A stretch of DNA of 61,703 bases. Source: Lachnospiraceae bacterium (lineage in GTDB: Bacteria; Bacillota; Clostridia; Lachnospirales; Lachnospiraceae). A model generated the notes under the pieces. That model had not been told where the DNA came from. It made no database searches and was given only the letters and a program-made list of their open reading frames with translations. Positions 17,143-27,411 of the stretch are shown here, piece after piece. Position numbers and translations under genes: made by a program. The stretch is taken from assembly GCA_021202075.1 (NCBI GenBank), contig JAJQDT010000049.1, positions 1 to 61,703 of the forward strand. The letters are read 5' to 3'. How positions within the stretch are numbered: the stretch's first letter is position 1; each line of letters opens with the position of its first letter.

Positions 17143-17212
17143 CTTTTGACGCCGGTTCCTGAACCCGCTGGTTCCTGAGCCCGGCGTGAACCCCGGCAGT
17201 ATCATTTTATCA

Positions 17213-17241
17213 TTGATATTCATTTGTTTTTTCGGTATAAT
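17213..17241 (+). promoter_or_regulatory. Promoter of malQ
   Basis: TTGATA (17213-17218), a 17-base spacer and TATAAT (17236-17241). The palindromic element begins at the last bases of the -10 box, so the malQ leader is made of element sequence. Confidence 0.75.
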
Positions 17242-17321
17242 GGAAGCCGCGCAATGGAAAATCGGTACCGTTCTCGATTCTCTGCGAAAATCGGAACATT
17301 CTTCGCGATGGGCGCGGTACC
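17240..17321 (+). mobile_element. GGAAGCC palindromic element in malQ leader
   Basis: It starts ATGGAAGCCGCGCAATGG, contains GGTACCG with a CGATTCTCTGCGAAAATCG hairpin, and closes with GGGCGCGGTACC. The CTCGATT...AATCGG module also occurs at 3335 and about 31850. In-frame codons upstream of malQ in this segment precede the ribosome site and are not part of the protein. Confidence 0.7.
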
Positions 17322-17343
17322 AAAAACACAAAGGAGATTTTTT

Positions 17344-18888
<1,545 letters not shown>

Positions 18889-18928
18889 TTTATTCGTTTT
18901 ACTGCCTGCCGCATTCGATGAAAGGGAA

Positions 18929-18954
18929 CAGTATGTAAGGTCACTCACATACTG
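18929..18954. other. Hairpin between malQ and plsC
   Basis: CAGTATGT (18929-18936) pairs perfectly with ACATACTG (18947-18954). There is no U-run, so it may slow or process the transcript rather than end it. Confidence 0.35.
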
Positions 18955-19017
18955 CGCAATAGTTATCCCCTTATCATATGCGTTTGAGAGGGTTTCCATG
19001 CGAAGAAGGGCATACTT

Positions 19018-19761
19018 ATGATACGTTTTGTTCTGGTTATTGCATTTGTGACGTGTTTTCTGATCGCGTCCATCCCGATTTTTCTCGTGGAATGGCTGAT
19101 TGGCAAATCACACCCCGATCTGAGGGACCGCAGTTCGCTTCGGATTGTCCAGTGGGCGCTGAGAGTCATCGCCTGGCTAGCCGGAATTGACCTCACGGTC
19201 ATCGGGGAAGAGCATGTGCCAAAGGATGTTCCCGTCCTGTACATCAGCAATCATCGCAGCTACTTCGATATTGTCATTACCTATGCGCGATGCCCCCGGC
19301 CGACCGGCTATGTGTCCAAAAAAGAAATGCTGAAGATCCCGCTTCTTTCCCGCTGGATGAAGTTTCTGCACTGCCAGTTCCTCGACCGGAGCGATATCCG
19401 TGCAGGGCTGAAGACGATCCTCGCGTGCATTGAGCTTGTGAAAAAAGGAATCTCTATCACCATCTTTCCGGAGGGTACGCGCGGCAAAGGAAAAAATGAA
19501 CTCGAGATGCTTCCCTTCCACGAAGGCTCCTTTAAGGTGGCGGCAAAATCCGGCTGCCTCATCGTTCCGATTGCCATCACCGGCTCCTCCGCGATTTTTG
19601 AGGACCACGTCCCTTATGTGCGCCGCGGTCACGTGACGCTGGAATATGGGACGCCCATCGACCCTGCGGCGCTTTCCAGGGAAGATCAGAAGGCGATCGG
19701 CAAATACGTGCAGGGAGAAATCCGCAGAATGCTGGAATCGCACAAAGCTTCCGGAATCTAA
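19018..19761 (+). CDS. plsC: 1-acyl-sn-glycerol-3-phosphate acyltransferase
   Basis: PlsC acylates lysophosphatidic acid to phosphatidic acid at the membrane. The protein has one N-terminal membrane helix (residues about 2-25), the catalytic motif NHRSYFD (HX4D, about residue 79) and the substrate motif FPEGTR (about 155). Its length of 247 residues is typical. The ribosome site is AGAAGGG. The stop codon TAA coincides with the left flank of a MITE-like element. Confidence 0.93.
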   Translation: MIRFVLVIAFVTCFLIASIPIFLVEWLIGKSHPDLRDRSSLRIVQWALRVIAWLAGIDLTVIGEEHVPKDVPVLYISNHRSYFDIVITYARCPRPTGYVSKKEMLKIPLLSRWMKFLHCQFLDRSDIRAGLKTILACIELVKKGISITIFPEGTRGKGKNELEMLPFHEGSFKVAAKSGCLIVPIAITGSSAIFEDHVPYVRRGHVTLEYGTPIDPAALSREDQKAIGKYVQGEIRRMLESHKASGI

Positions 19762-19917
19762 GGAACTGTCGCAAAATAACATGCCCAGATTGTGCCGGAT
19801 AACGAGCGAAGCACAGGTCATAAAAACGTAGGCGCAGCGGGCTGCGTCGAGGCTTTTATGACCTGCGATTCGCGCGTTAGGCGGTGCAAGATGGGTAAGT
19901 TATTTCGCGACAGTTCC
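19762..19917. mobile_element. 156-bp MITE-like inverted repeat element
   Basis: Terminal inverted repeats GGAACTGTCGC and GCGACAGTTCC continue inward as near-complementary arms (AATAACATGCCCA with TGGGTAAGTTATT; CAGGTCATAAAA with TTTTATGACCTG), so the whole element can fold into one long hairpin. It is flanked by TAA on both sides, and the left TAA is the plsC stop codon, a possible 3-bp target duplication. It has no coding capacity. A decayed partial copy lies at 38554-38650. Confidence 0.8.
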
Positions 19918-19990
19918 TAATAACAGGCGAGAGACGCCGCGAGCATTCCCTCCATTCCCGCAATTCTTATGAACGTATGCGACACCACGC

Positions 19991-20020
19991 AAAAAGGTGC
20001 GCCATCCGGCGCACCCTTTT
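19991..20020 (-). terminator. Terminator of spoVG
   Basis: On the minus strand GGGTGCGCC pairs with GGCGCACC around four bases, followed by TTTTT. It lies 15 bases past the spoVG stop. Confidence 0.85.
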
Positions 20021-20034
20021 CACTCTCATTCATC

Positions 20035-20310
20035 TCATTCTTCTTGCGGCTCCAGAGCCAGAGCCTTCTCATATTCCTCCAGAATAATCCGCTGGATCCT
20101 CTCTCGTGTCTCAGAATTGATCGGATGCGCGATATCCCGGTATTCGCCATCCGCCGCCCTGCGGCTTGGCATGGCAATAAACAGGCCTCTCTCTCCCTCA
20201 ATCACTTTGATATCGTGCACTACAAATTCTTCATCCAGCGTAATGGACACAATCGCTTTCATTTTGCTCTCTTTGGCCACTTTTCGAACTCTTACGTCGG
20301 TAATTGTCAT
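20035..20310 (-). CDS. spoVG: Septation/sporulation regulator SpoVG
   Basis: SpoVG is a small RNA/DNA-binding regulator of division and sporulation. The 91-residue protein matches the family throughout ([51 protein letters not shown]). It lies 73 bases downstream of glgD on the same strand, so it may be read through from the glycogen genes as well as from its own promoter, which was not resolved. Confidence 0.95.
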   Translation of the reverse strand: MTITDVRVRKVAKESKMKAIVSITLDEEFVVHDIKVIEGERGLFIAMPSRRAADGEYRDIAHPINSETRERIQRIILEEYEKALALEPQEE

Positions 20311-20383
20311 TGATCATTCCCCCTGATATGGGACGAACGCCGCGCCGGCAGGATCGTTTACGCGCGGTCCTCCAATCCCTTTT

Positions 20384-21505
20384 CTATGCGAAAACATAGC
20401 GTTCCTCCGATTCAATCACAATTTTTATCTCATCCTCGCCGACAATACGGGAATCTGCACGGATCGTGCCGCGGCTCTCGACAATGCAGTTTTCCAGATA
20501 AACATTATCCCCGAGATACACGTCGTTGAGTACAATTGAATTTTTAATCACGCTGTTGTTCCCGACAAACACCTTTTTAAAAATTACGGAATTCTCCACG
20601 GTTCCGTTAATAATACAGCCGTTGGCAATCAGACTGTTTCTCACATGACTCCCCGGATTATATTTGGCCGGCGGATTGTCATCCACCTTAGAAAGTACAT
20701 CCGGATGCTCACGAAAGAAGTAATCCCGCACCTCTTTTTTCAGGAAGTCCATATTGGTCTGATAATAGGAGGCCACGGAAGCAATGTTGTTCCAGTAGCC
20801 TTCCATCCGGTATGCGTAAATCCTTTTAACGTCCTTGTAACGAATCAGTACGTCTCTTACAAAATCATGCCTGCCCTCATACACGGCCTGCTCAATCAGT
20901 TCGATCAGCAGTCTGCGCCGGATCACATAAATGCCGCAGGAAACCGTGCGCGACGCGGCTGTCATCGGCTTCTCCTCAAACTGGACAATCCGGTCATCCC
21001 CGTCTGTCTGCACCAGCCCGAACCGGGTGACATCCTCTGTGCCGGGAAACTCCTTGCAGACAACTGTGACATCAGCTTTCTTCGCAATATGATACTCAAG
21101 CACTCTGGTATAATCCAGCTTGTAAATGCCATCCCCGGATGCAATCACAACATAAGGCTCGTGGCATTGCTTCAGAAAATCCAGATTCTGGTGAATCGCG
21201 TCCGCCGTTCCGCGGTACCAGTGGCTGTTGTCTGTGGTCAGCATTGGAGGAAAGATAAATAATCCGCCCTGCTTTCTTCCGAAATCCCACCACTTGGACG
21301 AGCTCAGATGCTGGTCAAGCGATCTGGAATTAAACTGGGTCAGCACTGCGACCTTCTGTATGCCCGAATTTGACATACTGCTTAGCGCAAAATCAATCGC
21401 CCGGAAGCTGCCGGCAATCGGCATGGCAGCGATGGCACGTCTGTTTGAAAGTTCCTTCATCCTGTAGCTGTTGCCCCCAGCCAGGATCATCCCTACTGCC
21501 CTCAT
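20384..21505 (-). CDS. glgD: Glucose-1-phosphate adenylyltransferase subunit GlgD
   Basis: GlgD is the regulatory or partner subunit of ADP-glucose pyrophosphorylase in Firmicutes. It has the nucleotidyltransferase start [16 protein letters not shown], in which the usual GGxGxRL is altered, and a C-terminal left-handed beta-helix with hexapeptide-like repeats ([20 protein letters not shown]). The length is 373 residues. Its ATG overlaps the glgC stop codon as ATGA, so the two subunits are coupled. Confidence 0.94.
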   Translation of the reverse strand: MRAVGMILAGGNSYRMKELSNRRAIAAMPIAGSFRAIDFALSSMSNSGIQKVAVLTQFNSRSLDQHLSSSKWWDFGRKQGGLFIFPPMLTTDNSHWYRGTADAIHQNLDFLKQCHEPYVVIASGDGIYKLDYTRVLEYHIAKKADVTVVCKEFPGTEDVTRFGLVQTDGDDRIVQFEEKPMTAASRTVSCGIYVIRRRLLIELIEQAVYEGRHDFVRDVLIRYKDVKRIYAYRMEGYWNNIASVASYYQTNMDFLKKEVRDYFFREHPDVLSKVDDNPPAKYNPGSHVRNSLIANGCIINGTVENSVIFKKVFVGNNSVIKNSIVLNDVYLGDNVYLENCIVESRGTIRADSRIVGEDEIKIVIESEERYVFA

Positions 21506-23010
21506 AGCGCATCACCTGCCTTTTCTTCTCCATATACGCGGCTCTCCGCATCATATCCGATATCGGCGAAGCCAGTGTCGGACGCAGGCCGCTCCATCGC
21601 CGCAAGGCGATTTTGCACGGAATGTCCCGATTCACGGAGTGAATCGAGGACGGCACTGCGGCTTTCCATATCCTGTCCTGCATCAGCTTCACCGATGCAG
21701 GACGCAGGCCGCTCCATCGCGCAATCAGCGCGATTTGGAATGGAGCGGCTTTCCATATCCAGCGTCTCTCCGCCCGGAAGCCATCCGCCCGGATAATCCT
21801 CCGGCAGCGTCGTTCCCGTAATCGCTGTGTTTTTCCCGATGCTGACATTCGGCGGAATCACAGAATTCTCTCCGACGACCACCAAACCGAACGAATAAAC
21901 AGATGGTTTCAGGCGGTTCGGCACCTCATCGCCGACCCCCATCCGCACGTTCTCTCCCACAGTGACATTCTCCGCGAGGATCGCCTTATAAAGATCCGCG
22001 CCTGCCCGGATCACCGTATTTTGCATAATGATGGAATCGCGAACCACAGCGCCCTCTTCAATCACCACTCCGCAGCCGATGATGGAATTATATGCCTTTC
22101 CGTAAATCTCGGATCCGTCTCCGACCAGGCAGCGCTCCACGACGGAATCGGAGGAAAGATACTGCGGCGGCAAAATGTCATTTTTCGTATAAATCTTCCA
22201 GAATTCTTCATAAAGGTTAAATTCCGGGATGATATCGATCAGCTCCATGTTGGCCTCCCAGTACGAGCCAAGTGTGCCGACATCCTTCCAATAGCCATTA
22301 AACTGGTAGGCCACAAGCGTCTCTCCTTTTTCGTGGCAGTACGGAATCACATGCTTGCCGAAATCGCAGCCGCTCTGTTCCGAAAGAGCCAGAAGCGCAT
22401 CTTTAAGCGCGCTCCAGGAGAAAATATAAATACCCATAGACGCCAGATTGCTCTTCGGCTGCTCCGGCTTTTCCTGAAATTCGAGGATGCGTCCGCTCTC
22501 ATCCGTCACCACAATACCAAAGCGGCCGGCTTCTTCCTGCGGCACCGGCATCACTGCTATGCTGACGTCCGCATTGTGCGCCTTATGAAAATCCAGCATG
22601 ACCTCATAATCCATCTTATAAATATGGTCGCCGGAAAGGATCAGGACATAATCCGGATGGAAGGATTCCATATACGTAAGGTTCTGATAGATTGCGTTCG
22701 CCGTGCCGGTATACCACTCCGACTTGCCCACCTTTTCATAAGGAGGAAGCACCGACACGCCCCCGACATTCCGGTCCAGATCCCACGGAATGCCAATCCC
22801 AATGTGAGAATTCAGACGGAGCGGCTGATACTGCGTCAGCACACCCACCGTGTCCACGCCGGAATTGATACAATTACTCAATGGAAAATCAATAATCCGA
22901 TATTTCCCGCCAAAAGCCACTGCCGGCTTCGCCACCTTCGATGTCAGCACGCCCAGGCGGCTTCCCTGCCCTCCGGCCAGCAGCATCGCTATCATTTCTT
23001 TTTTAATCAC
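21502..23010 (-). CDS. glgC: Glucose-1-phosphate adenylyltransferase GlgC with inserted repeat
   Basis: GlgC makes ADP-glucose, the committed step of glycogen synthesis. GTG 23010 behind AGAGGTGA gives a product starting [19 protein letters not shown], the canonical catalytic start. Other family signatures are [20 protein letters not shown] and [12 protein letters not shown]. The left-handed helix domain ends with [10 protein letters not shown] at about residue 417. There the normal short tail (KAGDAL here) is displaced by about 70 residues of repeat-derived sequence (units starting MESRS and containing MERPAS). The inserted DNA, 21545-21756, is two complete and one partial palindromic element in frame. 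The tail is on the far side of the helix domain, so enzyme activity may survive. Confidence 0.94.
   Translation of the reverse strand: MIKKEMIAMLLAGGQGSRLGVLTSKVAKPAVAFGGKYRIIDFPLSNCINSGVDTVGVLTQYQPLRLNSHIGIGIPWDLDRNVGGVSVLPPYEKVGKSEWYTGTANAIYQNLTYMESFHPDYVLILSGDHIYKMDYEVMLDFHKAHNADVSIAVMPVPQEEAGRFGIVVTDESGRILEFQEKPEQPKSNLASMGIYIFSWSALKDALLALSEQSGCDFGKHVIPYCHEKGETLVAYQFNGYWKDVGTLGSYWEANMELIDIIPEFNLYEEFWKIYTKNDILPPQYLSSDSVVERCLVGDGSEIYGKAYNSIIGCGVVIEEGAVVRDSIIMQNTVIRAGADLYKAILAENVTVGENVRMGVGDEVPNRLKPSVYSFGLVVVGENSVIPPNVSIGKNTAITGTTLPEDYPGGWLPGGETLDMESRSIPNRADCAMERPASCIGEADAGQDMESRSAVLDSLRESGHSVQNRLAAMERPASDTGFADIGYDAESRVYGEEKAGDAL
21545..21756 (-). mobile_element. In-frame tandem palindromic elements inside glgC
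   Basis: Copy A begins at 21756 and copy B at 21669 (87 bp apart), and a partial copy C begins near 21552 (117 bp apart). Each begins GGAAAGCCGC or GGAGAGCCGC on the minus strand. A and B continue through a hairpin to GCGGCCTGCGTCC and a second hairpin (in A, GTCCTGCATC with GATGCAGGAC). Both spacings are multiples of three and no stop codon occurs, so the elements are translated as part of GlgC. Confidence 0.85.
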
Positions 23011-23088
23011 GTTATCACCTCTGCTGTCAATCTTTTTTGCTGTACGCAATCGCTCACATACTTGTGCCTGCCCGAATTCTTTTGAGCC

Positions 23089-23117
23089 ATTATAGCACAC
23101 CTTTTTGAAATAGTGAA
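23089..23117 (-). promoter_or_regulatory. Promoter of glgC-glgD
   Basis: On the minus strand TTCACT (23112-23117), a 17-base spacer and TATAAT (23089-23094) with an upstream TG (extended -10). It lies about 80 bases before the glgC start. Confidence 0.65.
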
Positions 23118-23239
23118 CATTTTTTACAATTATTTTTATATTTTTTCTGGATTCTTTATCCGAAATAACAGGCTAATCGAATATAGATATTCCTTTTCCC
23201 GTCATTCTTCCGACACTTTTCTCCTGTCTGTTTTTTTCA

Positions 23240-23267
23240 TGGACTTTTTTCGGAAAATGAGTATAAT
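23240..23267 (+). promoter_or_regulatory. Possible promoter of murC
   Basis: TGGACT (23240-23245), a 16-base spacer and TATAAT (23262-23267) on the plus strand. The -35 is poor. The stretch 23118-23239 is AT-rich without a gene. Confidence 0.45.
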
Positions 23268-23293
23268 CAGTTTTGCGGTGTGAATGTCCATAA

Positions 23294-23323
23294 GAAAGCC
23301 GCGCAATGAATAATCAGTACCGG
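23294..23323 (+). repeat. Partial GGAAGCC element before murC
   Basis: GAAAGCCGCGCAATG then a CAGTACCGG piece match the first third of the element at 17240. The rest is missing, so this is a remnant in the murC leader. Confidence 0.55.
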
Positions 23324-23422
23324 CATTTTCATATCAGACGACATTTGACAAAACAGATGTGCCAAACGCGAAGATAATCAACCATACTCTTCGTATCATT
23401 ATAGTATAAGGAGATTTCCGAA

Positions 23423-24841
23423 ATGTATCAGATCAATTTCAATCAGCCAATCCACATTCATTTCATCGGCATCGGGGGCATCAGCATGAGCGGGCTGGCC
23501 GCGGTTCTTCTGAACCGGAATTTTCCGGTCAGCGGTTCGGATTCCAGGAAAAGCGCTTTGACTGAATGGCTCACGGAGCTGGGCGCGAAGGTTTCGATTC
23601 CGCAGTGCGCCGCGAATATCCGCTCCGATATTGATCTGGTCGTCTATACGGCGGCCATTCACCCGGACAACCCGGAATATGCGGCAGCTGAAGCTGCGGG
23701 GCTGCCCATGATGACGCGCGCCGAGCTGCTCGGACAGCTGATGGCGAATTATCCCATCTCCGTGGCAGTGGCCGGCACACATGGCAAGACGACGACAACC
23801 TCCATGATTTCTCATATTATGATGGCGCAGGATCTGGATCCGACGATCTCCGTCGGCGGTATCCTCCCCTCCATCGGAGGAAATGTGCGGGTCGGCCGAT
23901 CGGATTATTTCCTGACGGAAGCCTGCGAGTATACGAACAGCTTTCTGCATTTGACGCCGACCATCGGGCTGATTCTGAACATCGACGCGGACCATCTGGA
24001 CTTTTTTAAGGATCTGGACGATATCCGCCATTCCTTCCGCCGGTTCGCGGAAAAAATCCCTGCCAACGGCACGCTGGTCATACACGCGCAGGTTCCGGAT
24101 CTGTATGGTTTTACGGAAGGACTTCGCTGCCATATCGTGACATTTGGGGAAAGCTGCGGCGATTATCACGCGGAAAACGTGACCTGGGACGCGCTCGGCT
24201 GCGCCGGCTTTGATCTCTATAAGACCCTGCGCACGGGCGGAAACGGAAACGACGCAGATGCCTGCGGGGAGCTTTGTATTGGTCATTTTTCCCTGAAGGT
24301 TCCCGGAGAACACAACATCGGGAATGCCGCGGCAGCTATCGCCTGCGCGGATCTGCTCGGCGTCTCCCCGGAGCACATGGCGGCCGGACTCTCCGGTTTT
24401 ACCGGCACGGACCGGCGCTTCCAGAAAAAAGGCGAAATCGCCGGTGTGACGATCATCGATGATTATGCGCACCATCCGACCGAAATCCGGGCAACGCTTC
24501 TCGCGGCGAAGAAATACCCGGCCGACCGGATCTGGTGTGTCTTCCAGCCTCATACCTATTCACGGACAAAAGCCCTGCTGGATGACTTTGTCGACGCGCT
24601 CACGCTGGCGGACAGGGTCGTCCTGGCGGATATCTATGCAGCCAGAGAGACGGATACCCTCGGCGTCAGCTCCGACCTGATCCGGCAGAAGCTCAATGAA
24701 AAAGGCAGCGAAGCCTGGTACTTCCCTACCTTTGATGAGATTGAAACCTTTCTTCTGGAAAACTGTACTGCCGGCGACCTTCTGATCACGATGGGCGCGG
24801 GCGACGTCGTACGGATCGGTGAAAAGCTGCTGGGACAGTGA
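23423..24841 (+). CDS. murC: UDP-N-acetylmuramate--L-alanine ligase
   Basis: MurC adds L-alanine to UDP-MurNAc in cytoplasmic peptidoglycan synthesis. It has an N-terminal Rossmann motif (HFIGIGGISMSGLA), the ATP loop VAVAGTHGKTTTT at about residue 117, and family motifs (ILNIDADHLDFF, PGEHNIGNAAAAIA, DDYAHHPTEI). The length of 472 is normal. The ribosome site is AAGGAG. It is the only plus-strand gene between 20 and 32 kb and converges on prs. Confidence 0.96.
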   Translation: MYQINFNQPIHIHFIGIGGISMSGLAAVLLNRNFPVSGSDSRKSALTEWLTELGAKVSIPQCAANIRSDIDLVVYTAAIHPDNPEYAAAEAAGLPMMTRAELLGQLMANYPISVAVAGTHGKTTTTSMISHIMMAQDLDPTISVGGILPSIGGNVRVGRSDYFLTEACEYTNSFLHLTPTIGLILNIDADHLDFFKDLDDIRHSFRRFAEKIPANGTLVIHAQVPDLYGFTEGLRCHIVTFGESCGDYHAENVTWDALGCAGFDLYKTLRTGGNGNDADACGELCIGHFSLKVPGEHNIGNAAAAIACADLLGVSPEHMAAGLSGFTGTDRRFQKKGEIAGVTIIDDYAHHPTEIRATLLAAKKYPADRIWCVFQPHTYSRTKALLDDFVDALTLADRVVLADIYAARETDTLGVSSDLIRQKLNEKGSEAWYFPTFDEIETFLLENCTAGDLLITMGAGDVVRIGEKLLGQ

Positions 24842-24902
24842 TGCCCCTTTTTACTTTTGCGCAGGGAGTTTTCCGGCTTTCGCCGGGCGCAGCCCGCACA
24901 AA

Positions 24903-24937
24903 GGGCAGGAGGCAAAAACGCCCCCTGCCCGATTTTT
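24903..24937. terminator. Terminator between convergent murC and prs
   Basis: GGGCAGG pairs with CCTGCCC through a longer imperfect stem, followed on the plus strand by GATTTTT. It serves murC clearly; the minus-strand side has only TTT. Confidence 0.7.
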
Positions 24938-26114
24938 AATTCTTATGACTCGCCAAAAACTTCTGGATCCGGCCGGTCGGGGTCAGCAGATCACTGACGG
25001 AGCTGTCATGGTTCAGCGTATCGATGAGGAGCGCGATATACTTGCTCAGGTCGCAGCCGGTGTAATACGGCCGCGCGAGAAGCTCCGGCGTCTGATAGAC
25101 GAGATTTGTCGTCACCAGCGCGTCAAACTGCCCTTTTTCATAAGCCTTGTCGAACTTCTCCAGGCTCTTCGTGAACAGGCCAAAGGTCGCGCAGATCAGC
25201 ACGCGGTTCGCATGTCTCTTTTTCAGCTGTTTGGCCGCTTCCAGCATGCTGCCGCCGCTGACGATCATATCATCGAGCAGAACGACGTCCTTTCCGCTTA
25301 AATCCCTGCCGAGAAATTCATGCGCGACCACCGGGTGCTTTCCATTCACCACGCGCGCGTAATCCCGCCGTTTATAAAACATCCCCATGTCCACGCCGAG
25401 CAGGTTCGCCATATAAATCGCGCGCCCGGCCGCGCCCTCATCCGGACTGATGATCATCAGCGAATCCGGATCGATGTTCAGATCGGGAGCCGCGCGGAAC
25501 AGTCCCTTGATAAACTGGTAGACCGGGAGGATGTTTTCAAACCCGTGGAGAGGGATCGCGTTCTGTACCCGGGGATCGTGCGCGTCAAACGTGATGATAT
25601 TCTCCACGCCCATGTTCACCAGCTCCTGCAGGGCCAGCCCGCAGTCCAGGGATTCCCGGCCCATCCGCGTAAACTGTCTGCTCTCGTAAAGGAACGGCAT
25701 GATGACATTCACACGCCGCGCCTTCCCGCCGATCGCGGCAATCACACGCTTCAGATCCTGGTAATGATCGTCCGGCGACATCCGGTTCGTATAGCCTCCG
25801 AGCTTGTAAGTCAGGCTGTAATTGCAGACATCTACAAGAATGTAAATATCCTTCCCGCGCACCGAATCATTGATCTGCCCCTTCGCCTCGCCGGAGCCAA
25901 AGCGCGGCACAGCTGTGCTCACAAGATAGGATTCCTTGTCATAGCCCTGCAGAAGTGGGCTTCCCTGGTGCTCATGCACCCGCTCCGAGCGCCAGTTGAC
26001 AATATGCTGATCAATCTTTTTGCCAAGGTCCTCACAGCTCTTTAACGCAATAATTCCCAGATCTCCTACCGGAATCGACTCCAGATTCCGCTCATAGCCT
26101 GTTTGGAATTCCAT
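24936..26114 (-). CDS. prs: Ribose-phosphate pyrophosphokinase
   Basis: The enzyme makes PRPP from ribose 5-phosphate and ATP for nucleotide, histidine and NAD synthesis. It is 392 residues from ATG 26114 (site GGGAGGAG), longer than the 315-residue classical form. It belongs to the longer clostridial type with an extended N-terminus. PRPP-loop motif DVVLLDDMIVSGGSM and the substrate region TFDAHDPRVQNA are present. It is probably the last gene of a dnaD-dnaC-prs operon. Confidence 0.93.
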   Translation of the reverse strand: MEFQTGYERNLESIPVGDLGIIALKSCEDLGKKIDQHIVNWRSERVHEHQGSPLLQGYDKESYLVSTAVPRFGSGEAKGQINDSVRGKDIYILVDVCNYSLTYKLGGYTNRMSPDDHYQDLKRVIAAIGGKARRVNVIMPFLYESRQFTRMGRESLDCGLALQELVNMGVENIITFDAHDPRVQNAIPLHGFENILPVYQFIKGLFRAAPDLNIDPDSLMIISPDEGAAGRAIYMANLLGVDMGMFYKRRDYARVVNGKHPVVAHEFLGRDLSGKDVVLLDDMIVSGGSMLEAAKQLKKRHANRVLICATFGLFTKSLEKFDKAYEKGQFDALVTTNLVYQTPELLARPYYTGCDLSKYIALLIDTLNHDSSVSDLLTPTGRIQKFLASHKN

Positions 26115-26198
26115 TTTCTTCTCCTCCCGAAGTGCTATCCTTTTGTTGTGCCTCCCAATACGTCCTCTCAATTATCCGCAGCATTCGTCTGCGCTTCG

Positions 26199-27311
26199 CT
26201 ACGATGTTATATTCAGGCGTTTCTGGATGCGGATATCGTCCCCGATCAGCCGCAGCATCTCATAACTTCCCGTGATGCGCGAGACGACCCGCTCGGAATA
26301 ACGGTCCGCGATCTCCGCCAGGGACAGATTCGTCGATATCATCGTGCTTCCTGACCGGAGGCTCCGCTCATTCAGGATACGGAACAGCTCCGAGGCGACA
26401 AACGAATTGACCTGTTCGGTGCCCAGATCGTCGATAATCAACAGATCGCACTCAAAAATGTGCCGCTCCAGCTCCCCCGCCTCGTCCGGCTGTACGCGTC
26501 CGAAGGAGGAGTCCGCCAGCAGTTCGAACAGATCATAGGCGGAAAAATAGATGACCGAATGTGTCCGCAAAAGCAGATCATTTGCAATACAGTGGGTAAG
26601 AAACGTCTTTCCCAGCCCCGTATTTCCGGTAAGGAACAGATTCCCCGCGCCCTGATCAAACTCCCGGGCAAAGCGGCGGCACGTATCCAGCGCCTGCGCG
26701 GCCATCTGCGCGGCGGTCAGCCCCGTGCCAGAGTCTATCACCTCATCCGAATACCAGTCAAGCGAAAACGCCGAAAACGTCTCATCCCGGAAGCTGTCCC
26801 GCAGATTCGACTGCGTATAGAGCAGGTCAATCTCCGCCTGCCGGAAGCAATGGCATTTCTCGTTTCCGATGTAACCGGTGTCCTCACAGTCCGGGCACTG
26901 ATATCTCGGGCAAAGATAATCCTCCGGAAATCCAGCCTCCTTTAAAAGTGCTGTTTTTTGGGCGCTGATTGTAGCAATCTGTGCGCGGAGCTTCTGAATC
27001 TCCGGCTGTGCTATCCTCCGGCCATCTTCGATGGCGGCCGACAGACTCTGCTCCGGTGATTCGTTTCCGGGTACACGCTCCGTCTGTGCAGCAGCCTGCT
27101 CCCGTGCCGGAGCCGGGTTCGTCAGATCGCCCTCCAGCATCGCACGTGCGCAGGCAGTCCCCGCCGAGGCAATCTGCGCGTCCAGATCCGCCAGATTGGG
27201 AATCCGCCGGTATACCTCCTGCTCGCGCTCCGAGCGCTCCCGCCTGGCCTGATTCTGACGCCGCTGATAGTCCCGCATGATTTCATCATACTGCGTATTT
27301 GTCAGTCCCAT
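26199..27311 (-). CDS. dnaC: Helicase loader DnaC/DnaI-like ATPase
   Basis: This AAA+ ATPase of the DnaC/DnaI/IstB group loads replicative helicase. It has a charged N-terminal helix region, a zinc-binding cluster (CPDCEDTGYIGNEKCHC, about residue 145), Walker A GNTGLGKTF (about 225) and Walker B LLIIDDLGTE (about 288). The start at 27311 is preferred over 27317 from the spacing to GAGAGGAT. A low-complexity stretch near residues 60-95 resembles the loops of other proteins here. It is encoded between dnaD and prs. Confidence 0.9.
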   Translation of the reverse strand: MGLTNTQYDEIMRDYQRRQNQARRERSEREQEVYRRIPNLADLDAQIASAGTACARAMLEGDLTNPAPAREQAAAQTERVPGNESPEQSLSAAIEDGRRIAQPEIQKLRAQIATISAQKTALLKEAGFPEDYLCPRYQCPDCEDTGYIGNEKCHCFRQAEIDLLYTQSNLRDSFRDETFSAFSLDWYSDEVIDSGTGLTAAQMAAQALDTCRRFAREFDQGAGNLFLTGNTGLGKTFLTHCIANDLLLRTHSVIYFSAYDLFELLADSSFGRVQPDEAGELERHIFECDLLIIDDLGTEQVNSFVASELFRILNERSLRSGSTMISTNLSLAEIADRYSERVVSRITGSYEMLRLIGDDIRIQKRLNITS

Positions 27312-27411
27312 AAGCATATCCTCTCTGTGCCTGCTCCATCCCGGTCAATGGTATAAACGGCTTTCGTCGTTTTCCTTTGCGCTTTCCAAACTGCTGAAAC
27401 AGTCTCCGTTT

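Noticed and set aside
17224..17343. N-terminal extension of malQ by 40 codons
   Set aside because: The extra codons come from the palindromic element, and the AAAGGAG ribosome site lies between them and the ATG at 17344, where the conserved protein begins.
23340..23376. TTGACA...GATAAT as murC promoter
   Set aside because: The spacing is 22 bases, too long for a sigma-A promoter; the pair at 23240-23267 fits better.
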